Origin: Symsagittifera roscoffensis
Lineage: Eukaryota; Xenacoelomorpha; Acoela; Convolutidae
NCBI RefSeq assembly: GCF_963678635.1
Contig: NC_087070.1
Coordinates: forward strand, 3,878,539 to 3,942,538
Length of the DNA stretch: 64,000 bases
Direction of reading: 5' to 3'
Under the pieces are notes generated by a model that had not been told where the DNA came from, searched no databases, and saw nothing but the letters and a program-made list of their open reading frames with translations. Positions 42,001 through 44,686 of the stretch are shown in pieces. A program made the position numbers and the translations under genes. The stretch's first letter is position 1; each line of letters starts with the position of its first letter.

Positions 42001-44615
42001 TGGCAGTCAAATTTTGAACGAAAGATACGAACCAAACCGCAACAAGAACAACTTCGATTACGATTTACGACCAGCGAATTCAGCAATTTACAGACCAGGA
42101 CAGCCACAACAGAAAAGCAGAGAAAGTCAACTCGAGGATGACTTCGGCACAGAAACGCTCAACGAGAAACTACTGCTCAAGCATCGAGCTGCGTTGGCTA
42201 ATAATGATGAGTACAATCAACAAGGGCAGAATCAACAAGATGTGTATCCTAATCAAAGTAGATCTTATTACGACGAAGAGCAAAAATTCCGAGAGGAGTT
42301 CTCGGAAAGCGAGAGCTGGACACGAAACGAGTCAAAGGAGCTATCGAGAGATTCAGACTTAGAACAAGGTAAACTAATTGGAATTATGAAAAAAAAAACG
42401 TGGAAAAACGTTACGTGTTCTGTTATACGGTCCATAGTTACCAAACTTTTATTTGAGCTTCTCTTTTATAATGAAAAGTCTATTTTTTTTACCCCTAGAA
42501 ATTATTTCAACCAATCAGATTTGAGCAATTTGATCATTTTTTTTCTTCAAATTTTAAAACGAGCAGTTTTGGGCCTTATAACAGAAAAACCCAAAAAACT
42601 TAATTGTAAATGAATACTTGTTATTATTATATTGAAAAACTGTTTCTTTTTGTGCGCAGTGTGATGAGAGGAATTGAAAGAATGCTGAAAAAAAAATATC
42701 AGAGGCCTTAATTGACAGTTTTCTTTCAAACTGAATAAAACAAAAAAAATGTCAATTGTTTTTACACATTGTAATTCGCTGATTAAGTGTTTAAAATGAC
42801 GTGATTTTCGCTTAAATAGGTCTTGATAATTTTTTGGGGGTGCTGAACGGTGCGGAAACTGAATATGTGTCCAACAGTGCCGAAAATTGGTGATATTTTA
42901 AAACTTTGAATTCTTTTTGTGAGTTATTGGCAGTTTTCGTGAATACATACTGTTTTGTTCTGGAGCGAAACAACAAAAAAATTAGAATCGGCTGAGTTAA
43001 TTGTTTGTTCAGAAAAATGTATGACGCTCAGCTTGGGGAAGTTTTGTTTGTTTGACAAGCGACATCAACCAAAAAGGCCATTTTTAACTTCGTCAGTTTT
43101 AATTATGCAAGCAAAGCTTGTGTGATAGTATGAACTCTCTTTTTTTTCAAACCTAAGTCGAAAATATTGGTGTTCATTTTGAAAGTGTTCATTTATTGCA
43201 GTATGTGCAGAAGATCAATAACCAGCTATTGCTAAGGATTTCAACACAGACTATTATATTACTAATAGCTAATTAGCTTCAAGGTCCCATGAATCTGTAG
43301 CGTAGAGCTAGGCAGAGAGACCCGCAACAAAATAAAAGGATGTTCTAAATGAACTTTTTCGTATCCTAGTTTAAATGCGTCCGCTTTATAAAATGAGGCA
43401 TGTTAGTTGGTAATTTTTTTTTCAAACTGACTGGTACTGCTAATGCGTCATAATTGGCTTGCGTCACTTAGCAATGATCTAGACTCATAACTGGCGTGCG
43501 CCCCGATTTTTGTTTGATTTCAGGAAAAAGTATGAAAATGCTCTAATAAACTACAAAAGTGAATTCTACAAAATAAACTTTTGTTCATTAACAGATTTCC
43601 AATACATCTTAATTTATTTATGAATGCACTTAGGTGAAAATTTATTTTTAGAGTTCAATTCATATTTATCAACTAAAAGTTAGGTAAATTGCGCTCTCAG
43701 ATTACTAAAGGGGAAATGGCGCGAAAAATGTGAACGAATTCAAGTCAAAATTGGATTTAAAATGTTAGGTTTCCCAGTGGAAAAAATATTTACCCATTGA
43801 TTCAGTTTTTTTAAATTCGATCTAGTTCATCATAAAATGTCAATCCTAATTTTGCTTTGAAGGTCAAAGTGTTTTTCCATTTGATCTAATTTTTTTCGTA
43901 AGTGTTCAAAAATTTTCAATCAATTTTTTTTCGGTTTCTTGTTCTTTTGCGCTTTTCCAATCTTCTGTTGGCTGTCTTTTTCTATCGCACTGATTCGCTC
44001 GAGATTAGACTATAATTGGAAAAAAATTCTAATGTTTTTCGTTTTTGTGAAAATTTTCAATCGACCCATTCTGTTAAATATTTGTGGTAACTGATTTTGC
44101 GTGAAAAGGGGTATATAACTAAAACTTTCGAAAACAAAACTTCTATCTGGCGCGTGGTCTGTAAGCTGGCAACCACGTATTCATGCTTGTCAGTCAATAG
44201 AAAATTTTATGCTAGCCAATCAGAATCGAGATAAGAAAAACGCAGAAAATAAATAATTTTTTATTTGATTCTCGATTCTGATTGGTTATTGTAGTATTTG
44301 CCTTCTTACTGACGGGTATTGATACGTGGTTGTCTACTAACTGCTACGCAACCCTCTTCCCTACTGTCAGTGGTCGGAACAAAAAATGAGTATTATTTTG
44401 AAGTGGTCAAGTTCGTTTGACGTTCAGATCGTGTGGAGAATTTTGAGCGTGAAACGAAGGATCCATCTGATCATCTGCAGCTGGAGGAGAGTGGTGATGT
44501 GATTGGCGGGACTACACATGGGGAGAGAAAGGCGACCCATCTGGACAGAGATAGAGCCAAGGCCAGGTGGCTGACAGCGTACAAGAAAATCACTGATAGT
44601 TTCGACGACAGCGAG
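1..44615 (+). CDS. unc-13: unc-13 (Munc13 family), 5' half, spliced, partial at both ends
   Basis: Joined exons: 1-16, 126-572, 13860-14134, 15824-15899, 32156-33094, 34102-34413, 35113-35296, 35684-35892, 37790-37976, 41992-42368, 44428-44615. The sum is 3,210 nt = 1,070 codons with no stop, and every junction keeps phase, which is strong internal support. Family knowledge: Unc-13 is a presynaptic active-zone protein that primes vesicles by opening syntaxin and assembling SNAREs; its N-terminal C2A binds RIM or homodimerises. Seen here: C2A (FNTYVTLK, WEQDFMFEI, LWNKGVIWDT, VWIPL), then W..RLQ.LN just after C2A, Gly-rich, acidic/Tyr-rich and Gln/Glu-rich linkers, and finally DRAKARWLTAYKKI, matching the amphipathic calmodulin-binding region of Munc13. 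The start codon lies upstream of the window. C1-C2B-MUN-C2C must lie downstream. Identity is very likely; exact splice sites of the linker exons are inferred. Confidence 0.9.
17..125 (+). other. intron 1 of the visible gene model (109 bp)
   Basis: GTAATG..TTGTAG, very AT-rich. It is the only small intron of the gene. Open reading continues through it in one frame by chance, which makes the unspliced ORF look as if it starts at 5. Confidence 0.85.
126..572 (+). CDS. unc-13: unc-13 exon encoding most of the C2A domain
   Basis: Acceptor TTTTATTGTAG ends at 125; donor GTGAGT begins at 573. The translation carries the hallmark Unc-13 C2A strings FNTYVTLK, VKSTT, WEQDFMFEI, LWNKGVIWDT and VWIPL, then a later strand ending in FLDIRFES. 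Two parts differ from the vertebrate domain as I know it: a Ser/Asn-rich insertion of about 17 residues after WEQDFMFEIDLP, and a longer linker (residues about 100-150) before the last strands. In Munc13 this C2 does not bind Ca2+ but binds RIM zinc fingers or itself. The exon ends one base into a codon. Confidence 0.95.
573..2084. other. start of 13.3-kb intron 2; mostly unassigned
   Basis: Intron 2 runs 573-13859. This part is AT-rich and has no supported gene. It contains a family C repeat at about 715-992 (see that entry). The 104-codon minus ORF at 1632-1946 is AT-driven and matches nothing I recognise. Confidence 0.6.
715..992 (-). repeat. family C dispersed repeat, minus orientation
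   Basis: This is the reverse-complement counterpart of 61478-61800. Shared landmarks are the terminal CTAGATCCGCGCCTG (complement of GGGGCGGATCTAGG), GGCGCCGTTGGCGCC beside GACTGACC, and runs of CCCCCT/AGGGGG. Non-coding and about 280 bp. Partial relatives also occur near 29466, 39338 and 62895. Confidence 0.6.
2085..2555 (+). repeat. family A repeat copy (diverged)
   Basis: Begins ATGAACGTTGTGAAGACTC, then the TTTTTTCAGGA..GTCTTAAAA segment, GGGAAAATGGCGCGAAA, and a second block CAGCAAAAGTGTAAAAATCACG, ending near CCGTTGGCTCTG. The order of landmarks matches the other copies. Confidence 0.65.
2556..3012 (+). repeat. family A repeat copy
   Basis: Starts AAGAGTCGATGAACG and ends TCATTGACTG..CAAACGTCTGTTGGCTATGTTT, the two diagnostic ends of family A. 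The interior holds ATTATATAGGTC and GGTCAACTTGATT landmarks. Confidence 0.65.
3215..4106 (+). repeat. two tandem family A copies, the second interrupted by a SINE
   Basis: Copy one (about 3215-3640) contains GGTTTGACTTCTGATTT, CAGCAAAAGTGTAAAAATCACG and an end resembling CTTCCAACCAGCTGTTGAC. Copy two (about 3705-4106) contains CGTAATGAAGACTC, AAGGCAAACTCTACTAACGA and TTCATAACTCTTTTCCAACTG, then stops where the tRNA-like element begins. Confidence 0.6.
4110..4351 (+). mobile_element. tRNA-derived SINE
   Basis: A GC-richer block of about 240 bp sits inside family A. The head GGGGAGCAGTGGTGAAGTGG resembles a tRNA 5' half with a pol III A box (TGGTGAAGTGG), followed by an imperfect B-box region (GGATGATCGAGGCCC). 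An unrelated body follows, and then a 3' tail of short CTTAAT-type repeats (ATCTTAATCTTAATG). Lack of a foldable full cloverleaf argues against a working tRNA. Confidence 0.6.
4352..5229. other. intron sequence, no gene supported
   Basis: Moderate-GC block at about 4490-5060, open on both strands for 94-112 codons but without recognisable domains, followed by a 15-G tract at 5099-5113. No splice-flanked coding segment in phase with unc-13 was found. Confidence 0.5.
5099..5113 (+). repeat. poly-G tract (15 G)
   Basis: Uninterrupted G run. Such runs recur in this locus (also near 10272, 55946 and 61765; C-run at 36258). Confidence 0.95.
5230..5540 (+). repeat. family A repeat fragment
   Basis: Contains GAGAAAATGGCGCGAGAAA, CCTGTTTTCTCAAACTGGGTTAATTT split over the copy, and the CAAAAAGTGTCAATC landmark. 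The ends are eroded. Confidence 0.55.
5541..8808. other. intron sequence, mostly unassigned
   Basis: AT-rich. Holds a hairpin-type family D end near 6820 (GCGAAGGTGCGCTTTGCC then TCTGTGTT), a short tRNA-like string near 6235 (TGGCCTAGAGGTAACG), two overlapping but unrecognised ORFs at 7872-8157 and a GC-richer coding-like island at about 8610-8765 (see findings). No exon with a phase matching unc-13 was found. Confidence 0.5.
8809..8962 (+). repeat. family A repeat, 3' end
   Basis: Carries TTTCAATCACAAACTGTTCTG and the terminal GCGTTCATCGACGCTC then AACTGTCTGTTGGCTATG. Confidence 0.7.
8963..10398. other. intron sequence, no gene supported
   Basis: AT-rich with no recognisable protein, tRNA or repeat landmark beyond a 14-G tract at 10272-10285. 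The 67-codon minus ORF at 8969-9172 has no family match I can name. Confidence 0.5.
10399..10846. mobile_element. MITE copy 1 (GGGT ends, 9-bp target duplication)
   Basis: This 448-bp element has inverted ends. The left end is GGGTGCCGGACATCAAGCCG and the complement of the right end is GGGTCTAGGACAACAAGCCG, both followed inward by ACGGGACTTCAAGCCGAA. Within each end the GGGACTTCAAGCCGA unit repeats. The direct duplication CCTTTTTAT flanks it at 10390-10398 and 10847-10855. No coding capacity. The 9-bp duplication is typical of Mutator-like (MULE) transposition. A second copy lies at 40200-40607. Confidence 0.88.
10847..11364. other. intron sequence, no gene supported
   Basis: AT-rich, unique-looking, with no splice-flanked coding segment or repeat landmark recognised. 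Confidence 0.5.
11365..11945 (+). repeat. imperfect tandem duplication, about 265-310 bp per unit
   Basis: Unit 1 (about 11365-11630) and unit 2 (about 11631-11945) share GAGATAACGTTCATGCCTGG, GGTTCATGGTTCGAATGTGG, CAGTCTGAAAAAGTGTTAGA and GGAGGATTTAATTGGGGGAC. Unit 2 carries an extra stretch of about 50 bp. Each unit includes a B-box-like GGTTCGAA string, so a tRNA-related origin is possible but unproven. Confidence 0.85.
11946..12370. other. intron sequence, no gene supported
   Basis: Contains a short GC-richer patch near 12130-12230. Nothing recognised on either strand. Confidence 0.5.
12371..13512 (+). repeat. family A copy split by a family D insertion
   Basis: The family A 5' part (12371-12519: GTCGATGAACG, CTTATTTCGGTCG, TTCATTTCCTTTGTT) resumes at about 13187 with AGAAAGGCAAACTCCTCTAT and runs to AACTGTTTCATGGCTATG at 13505. 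The intervening piece is a family D element, showing that family D jumped into an existing family A copy here. Confidence 0.75.
12520..13186 (+). mobile_element. family D element with hairpin ends and tRNA-like core
   Basis: The left end is the near-palindrome ACACTTGCGAAGCGAGTGT followed by ATTAGTAGGAAC. The right end is a hairpin, GAAGCGAAGCTTCGC, then CCTTGTGT. The core at about 12994-13078 has an A-box-like TGGCTGAGTGG and a B-box-like GATTCGAATCC, resembling a tRNA, but the cloverleaf is not intact. No protein coding. Related copies lie at 22001, 29084, 39083 and 43100. Confidence 0.7.
13513..13859 (+). other. 3' end of intron 2 with acceptor
   Basis: AT-rich tail of the intron leading to ATTGTTTAG at 13851-13859. 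The in-frame extension upstream of 13860 (from 13667) is intronic read-through, not coding. Confidence 0.7.
13860..14134 (+). CDS. unc-13: unc-13 exon: post-C2A helix and Gly-rich linker
   Basis: Acceptor at 13859, donor GTAATT at 14135. Phase 1 in, 0 out. The first part (SSWQRRLQDLNQME) matches the short conserved segment W.KKLEQLN.M that follows C2A in Munc13. The rest is Gly/Arg/His-rich (GGMGGRRDGGGGG, GRRAGEGGKG, GGTHPSSGGG) and looks disordered. The high GC of this exon stands out from the flanking intron. Confidence 0.9.
14370..14785 (+). repeat. family A repeat copy
   Basis: GAACGTAGTGAAGACACTTA start, AAGGCAAACTCCACCATCGA interior, end GTGCATTGAAATTTTCCAAC then TGTCTGTTGGCCATG. Confidence 0.75.
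14895..15272 (+). repeat. family A repeat copy
   Basis: TTTTTAAGAGTAATGAGCG start, AAGGCAAACTACACTATCGA, ATCAAAAAGGGGTCAA, and GCGTTCATTACTC then TTGTCAGTTGGCAATG end. Confidence 0.75.
15824..15899 (+). CDS. unc-13: unc-13 exon: short Gly-rich linker
   Basis: 76 nt, acceptor GTTTTAG, donor GTGAGT. Phase 0 in, 1 out. Encodes GKGGGGVSRSGGTGGGNLYR and a few more residues, ending S-N, continuing the Gly-rich composition of the previous exon. A GC island in AT-rich surroundings; both phases fit its neighbours. Confidence 0.75.
15900..22000 (+). other. 5' part of 16.3-kb intron 4
   Basis: Intron 4 spans 15900-32155. This part is AT-rich with family D pieces near 16411 (GAAGCGTAGTGTATTATTACG) and 17820-18085 (TTTGCGAAGCGCTGCTTCGC then CTCTCTGT). 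Many short ORFs are AT-driven. No recognisable gene. Confidence 0.6.
22001..22535 (+). mobile_element. family D element (subfamily with ACACAAGC palindrome)
   Basis: Starts ACACAAGCATAGCTTGTGT, TATAGTATGAAC, then shares with 43100-43505 the strings TGTAGCGTAGAGCTAGG, GCGTCCGCTTTATAAA, GAGGCATGTTAGTTGGTAA and GCTAATGCGTCATAATTGGC. A B-box-like GGGATCGAACCTAGG lies inside. It ends in hairpin-type GCGAAGTGGAACTTCGC then CTCTGTGTTAAA. A 40-50 bp piece with GGC..GCGTCACTTA and AGACTCATA is duplicated near its end. Confidence 0.75.
22536..22963. other. intron sequence, no gene supported
   Basis: AT-rich between a family D end and the coding-like block that starts at 22964. The 88-codon ORF 22509-22775 overlaps the repeat and is not convincing. 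Confidence 0.5.
22964..23319 (+). pseudogene. unrecognised coding-like block next to the LINE 3' end
   Basis: GC-rich. In one frame (22964-23171) it reads as an Ala/Pro-rich stretch (TPICGPPAPAVPAPATAG, IIAPLPPSLLRLAVQPHDS) ending at a stop. In the next frame it continues KERLTDHEQTNNPVEAAP, DNDDGEGYDLDQLFPEEL, then a Ser/Ala-rich end. The composition is coding-like and acidic, and the two frames join plausibly by one frameshift near 23160-23175. I do not recognise the family. It may be part of another transposon or a pseudogene, or the 3' UTR of the antisense LINE read backwards. Confidence 0.35.
23320..23827 (-). pseudogene. LINE RNase H end and C-terminal zinc-knuckle region
   Basis: One frame with a single stop near 23645. 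HCGLEGNECADVAAGEATHL, then after the stop FLNRWEEVTWNQLRTGHS and CLDCGEPDTVNHIFSC, the C-x2-C-x8-H-x4-C knuckle common at the end of Jockey/I-like ORF2 proteins. Terminates at 23320. Confidence 0.85.
23828..24180 (-). pseudogene. LINE RNase H domain
   Basis: IEIWTDGSVQEG, ASSYEAEMEAIKIALEY and VRIMTDSLLAQQ supply the first three acidic residues of RNase H (D, E, D). The domain breaks by frameshift near 23830-23850, after which the last part (WVPAHCGLEGNECADVAAGE, with the final Asp) is read in the next frame. Confidence 0.85.
24126..24925 (-). pseudogene. LINE thumb/connection region
   Basis: Continues the RT in another frame. NKTKLSLTLADHPVKF, LVLKLDCQLTFAAHAEDV (the usual YLGV.LD..L.F..H region), then AAYIATTRAVADYSSAVW and ARVITGCLGL, typical of the post-RT region of these elements. 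Ends at a stop just after the frameshift into the RNase H frame, around 24170. Confidence 0.8.
24854..26926 (-). pseudogene. LINE endonuclease and reverse transcriptase
   Basis: 690 codons. Endonuclease: AGDFNAH (residues 76-82), SSPDL (127-131) and SDYLPI (154-159), where the family's catalytic His is Tyr. Reverse transcriptase: SSYRPVAL (453-460), AGFRRGRST (491-499), motif A LLDFSRAYD (526-534), motif B GLPQGSVLAP (584-593) and motif C LFADDTAL (618-625, catalytic Asp pair 621-622). The last about 30 residues are out of frame: a frameshift near 24900 moves the thumb to the neighbouring frame. Confidence 0.93.
26923..27603 (-). pseudogene. LINE ORF 5' part: 2A-like motif, PHD-like finger, start of endonuclease
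   Basis: Of 226 residues, 41-62 are a hydrophobic run (LPLTLLIILLIMA) leading to GIETNPGP, the 2A ribosome-skipping signature with Gly where Asp is usual. Residues 65-106 form a PHD/C4HC3-like finger (C65xxC68, C80, H85, C88, C103xxC106) lacking one expected Cys. A Pro/Thr-rich linker follows, and KIAQINCNGL and LLQETLL begin the APE endonuclease. Reading is lost at a five-C run about 26960, where the protein continues in the next frame. Confidence 0.85.
27731..29083. other. intron 4 sequence, no gene supported
   Basis: AT-rich. Contains a short direct duplication GCCGACCCTGCA at about 28013-28056 and a GC-richer patch near 28855-28995. Nothing recognised. Confidence 0.5.
29084..29440 (+). 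mobile_element. family D element
   Basis: TTACACTTGCGATCAGCTTA start with GTGTATTATTACGAACC; tRNA-like middle CTTGGCTGACTGGTTAGTG with TTTCGAATCTTAGA; end TGTTTGCGAAGTATAGCTTC then GCC. Same order as the copy at 12520. Confidence 0.7.
29466..29690 (+). repeat. family C-like fragment plus family D end
   Basis: GCCAGGCTCGGATCTAA and CTGAGCTTTCCTGAAACAG resemble 39338-39440. A hairpin end GCGAAGCGAAGCTTCACCTC then TGTGTTAAA follows. Confidence 0.45.
29695..30030 (+). repeat. family A repeat copy
   Basis: GAACGTAGTGAAGACTCTTA start, AGTTTTCTCAAGTTGGGTTA, GTTCTAGAAATTTAAAGAGC, and GCGTTCCTTGACTC then CAACTGTCTGTTGGCTAT end. Confidence 0.75.
30031..31225. other. intron 4 sequence, no gene supported
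   Basis: AT-rich. A family D-like hairpin remnant (TGTTTGCGAAGTGAAGCTTT) sits near 30101. No other recognised feature. Confidence 0.5.
31226..31837 (-). pseudogene. probable MULE/FLYWCH transposase C-terminal remnant
   Basis: Three overlapping frames on the minus strand (31837-31556, 31589-31323, 31438-31226) read as one broken protein. The middle part has VEKTWIQKLG and then WNVYDRPRYLRTTNASE, resembling the YFEDTWIGR..W..YDR...RT.N..E end of animal MULE transposases. Compare YFEDT..IGR..GR..PRFD in the element at 47905. The upstream part (RRRKFSPKILTEIQ) is not recognised. Assignment is inference from motif shape. Confidence 0.4.
31838..32155 (+). other. 3' end of intron 4 with acceptor
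   Basis: AT-rich, ending GATTGATCTTTTCAG at 32155. Confidence 0.8.
32156..33094 (+). CDS. unc-13: unc-13 exon: large acidic, Tyr-rich linker
   Basis: 939 nt, phase 1 in and out, acceptor TTTTCAG, donor GTTAGT. Begins SNHSQLSEDSDYTSDIVGG, echoing the D.DYRSETS region of Munc13. It continues with Pro/His/Gln-rich sequence, then Tyr/Asp/Glu-rich blocks (EYYPNESMGGG, YYYDEYDPDFDYYDYDEEEF, GYYPEDH), a Ser/Arg region (QISESEAYLSDRS) and a second acidic block (DEYYDGEEWYPEGYGPEDY). Probably disordered. No enzymatic domain. The largest exon in the window. Confidence 0.9.
33095..34101 (+). other. intron 5
   Basis: Unassigned AT-rich sequence to about 33660, then a family A copy (33660-34085) whose end lies about 16 bp before the acceptor at 34101. 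Confidence 0.8.
33660..34085 (+). repeat. family A repeat copy abutting an unc-13 splice acceptor
   Basis: GACGTAGTTCAGACTCTTCT start, GGGCAAACTCCACTTTCGAA, CACGAAAAACGTGATCGACC, and GCGTTCATTGACTC then CTGTCTGTGGCTATGTTT end. The distal end supplies the pyrimidine-rich stretch (TTTGTTTCTCGC) just before the exon at 34102. Confidence 0.8.
34102..34413 (+). CDS. unc-13: unc-13 exon: acidic Tyr/Pro-rich linker
   Basis: 312 nt, phase 1 in and out. Acceptor is the weaker CAATTAAG; donor GTGACA. Encodes EDYMYGAHPVPGDPNMDYG, FGNPVHPPDGEEYDEGNYEN and a final GYYDEEGNFIPIE, a unit that recurs in the next exon as FAYDENGEPILQE. In-frame length (104 codons) means it could be skipped without a frameshift. 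Confidence 0.85.
34414..35112 (+). other. intron 6
   Basis: 699 bp, AT-rich. A tRNA-resembling string near 34650 (TTTGGCTCGAACAGTTAGC) does not fold into a convincing tRNA. No other feature. Confidence 0.75.
35113..35296 (+). CDS. unc-13: unc-13 exon: acidic Tyr-rich linker
   Basis: 184 nt, phase 1 in, 2 out. Acceptor TTTTGTAG, donor GTACTA. Reads LEGYEDTEMYENLYYDEYEE, YYPGEFAYDENGEPILQE and STVMYENYMLR. Composition and the Y-D-E-x-G-x-x-I unit match the previous exon, suggesting internal repetition. Confidence 0.85.
35297..35683 (+). other. intron 7
   Basis: 387 bp, AT-rich, no repeat landmark recognised. Acceptor is a T-run followed by AAG. Confidence 0.75.
35684..35892 (+). CDS. unc-13: unc-13 exon: His-rich linker
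   Basis: 209 nt, phase 2 in, 1 out. Acceptor TTTTTTTAAG, donor GTCAGT. Encodes SYEDDQQDPVVHKTDIG, LHLHHHQAAGG, VDTSSGGQLADFDLSRDYAN and ends GAGGLAK. Not matched to a named domain. Supported by phase and by GC contrast. Confidence 0.8.
36258..36271 (-). repeat. poly-C tract (14 C)
   Basis: Uninterrupted C run; a G run on the transcription template strand of unc-13. Confidence 0.95.
36556..36637 (+). tRNA. tRNA-Ser(UGA)
   Basis: 82 nt, intronless. Acceptor stem GCTGCGA pairs perfectly with TCGCAGC (discriminator G). A box TGGCCGAGTGG. Anticodon arm TTGGA-CTTGAAA-TCCAA gives anticodon TGA. The long variable arm GGGA..TCCC is typical of Ser. The T arm contains GGTTCGAACCC, a good B box. A TTTT terminator follows within a few bases (36641). 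The intact cloverleaf and terminator indicate a functional gene, read by pol III from within an unc-13 intron on the same strand. Encoded CCA is absent, as expected in eukaryotes. Confidence 0.95.
37790..37976 (+). CDS. unc-13: unc-13 exon: His/Gln and Ala-rich linker
   Basis: 187 nt, phase 1 in, 2 out. Acceptor ATATTTCAG, donor GTTGGT. It has no ATG-started ORF and was found by phase and composition. Reads HHQHQLDFPVGSLSQSGVAV, RSMSPPVAVGHGQGSRHYV and MSGDDFLNDSPGEA. No known domain. The donor is non-optimal but the phase joins exactly to 41992. Confidence 0.8.
38625..39075 (+). repeat. family A repeat copy
   Basis: GTGGATCAATGTAGTTCAGA start, AAGGCAAACTCCCCTATTGA, CAGCAAAAGGGTAAAGTCAC, and GCGTTCATTGAC then CCAACTGTGTGTTGGCTT end. 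Confidence 0.75.
39083..39305 (+). mobile_element. family D element, shortened
   Basis: TTGCGATCAGCTTAATGTAT with TTACAAACC, AACCTAACTCTCAAATAAAA, and end CTTTGCCTCTGTGTTTAT. The tRNA-like middle is largely deleted compared with 29084. Confidence 0.6.
40200..40607. mobile_element. MITE copy 2 (GGG ends, 9-bp target duplication)
   Basis: 408 bp. Left end GGGTGGCGGACATGAAACCG; complement of right end GGGCCTATTACAACAGGCCA; both continue ACGGGACTTCAAGCCGAA. Flanked by GAATTGAAG at 40191-40199 and 40608-40616. Same family as 10399-10846, and the independent 9-bp duplication confirms both the ends and the mechanism class. Confidence 0.9.
40662..41077. mobile_element. MITE of a second family, inserted into family A
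   Basis: 416 bp. Left end GGGGAGGATTCTCATGCTTG, complement of right end GGTGGCGTCCCTCATGCTTG, both followed by AAGGACCGA. The flanking duplication TACTTATAT lies at 40653-40661 and 41078-41086. Removing the element and one duplication restores the family A landmark GACTCTTATATAGGTCGTG (diverged), so it is a clean insertion. No coding. Confidence 0.88.
41078..41830 (+). repeat. family A sequence downstream of the MITE, with a second end piece
   Basis: TTATATAGGTCGTGGTGATT, GAAGGCAAAATAAGCTCTCC, AATGTTGCGAGAAAAG, CAGTTTTCTCTTTTGGAC to about 41420. A separate family A end (GTCCATTGAC then TTCCAACTGTTTGTTGGCTA) sits at 41765-41800. Confidence 0.65.
41992..42368 (+). CDS. unc-13: unc-13 exon: Gln/Asn/Glu-rich linker
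   Basis: 377 nt, phase 2 in, 1 out. Acceptor is a nine-T run plus AG; donor GTAAAC. Reads SVTGSQILNERYEPNRNKN, YDLRPANSAIYRPGQPQQ, LEDDFGTETLNEKLLLKH, a Gln/Asn-rich stretch and an acidic Ser/Glu stretch (EEFSESESWTRNESKELS). Probably disordered, with a helical part around LNEKLLLKHRAAL. Read-through past the donor gives an AT-driven tail that should not be annotated. Confidence 0.88.
43100..43505 (+). mobile_element. family D element (copy of 22001 type)
   Basis: ATGCAAGCAAAGCTTGTGTG start, TATGAACTC, AATCTGTAGCGTAGAGCTAG, GCGTCCGCTTTATAAAATGA, TGCTAATGCGTCATAATTGG. Roughly colinear with 22001-22450, with small indels. Confidence 0.75.
44168..44334. mobile_element. short fold-back element
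   Basis: 167 bp that is almost all inverted repeat. The left arm has GGCAACCACGTATTCATGC, GTCAGT and CCAATCAGAATCGAGA. The complement of the right arm has GACAACCACGTATCAATACC, GTCAGT and CCAATCAGAATCGAGA. Arms are about 70 bp. No clear target duplication seen. Confidence 0.75.
44428..44615 (+). CDS. unc-13: unc-13 exon: calmodulin-binding-type segment
   Basis: 188 nt, phase 1 in, 0 out. Acceptor GTTCAG, donor GTACAG. After a charged linker (VENFERETKDPSDHLQLEES) comes DRAKARWLTAYKKITDSF, aligned with RAKANWLRAFNKV of Munc13-1, the amphipathic helix with the anchoring Trp. In Munc13 this precedes the C1 domain, whose exons are not in the window. Last confident exon. Confidence 0.92.
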
Positions 44616-44686
44616 GTACAGCGAGTTTTAAAAATTTTTTCCGAGCTGAATGTTACGCCTGATGACGGAAGAAGAAAGCAACACAC
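44616..44686 (+). CDS. unc-13: possible 3' extension of the preceding exon (alternative donor)
   Basis: The frame stays open past 44615 through VQRVLKIFSELNVTPDDGRR and KQHT to a second possible donor GTATGG at 44687. The GC-richer end (CGCCTGATGACGGAAGAAGA) looks exonic. If used, the exon would end in phase 2 rather than 0. I cannot decide between the two donors. Confidence 0.4.

Larger units (their letters stand above)
42369..44427 (+). other. intron 10
   Basis: 2.1 kb with a family D element (43100-43505), a diverged family A copy (43505-43985) and a fold-back element (44168-44334). Acceptor GACGTTCAG at 44427. Confidence 0.8.
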
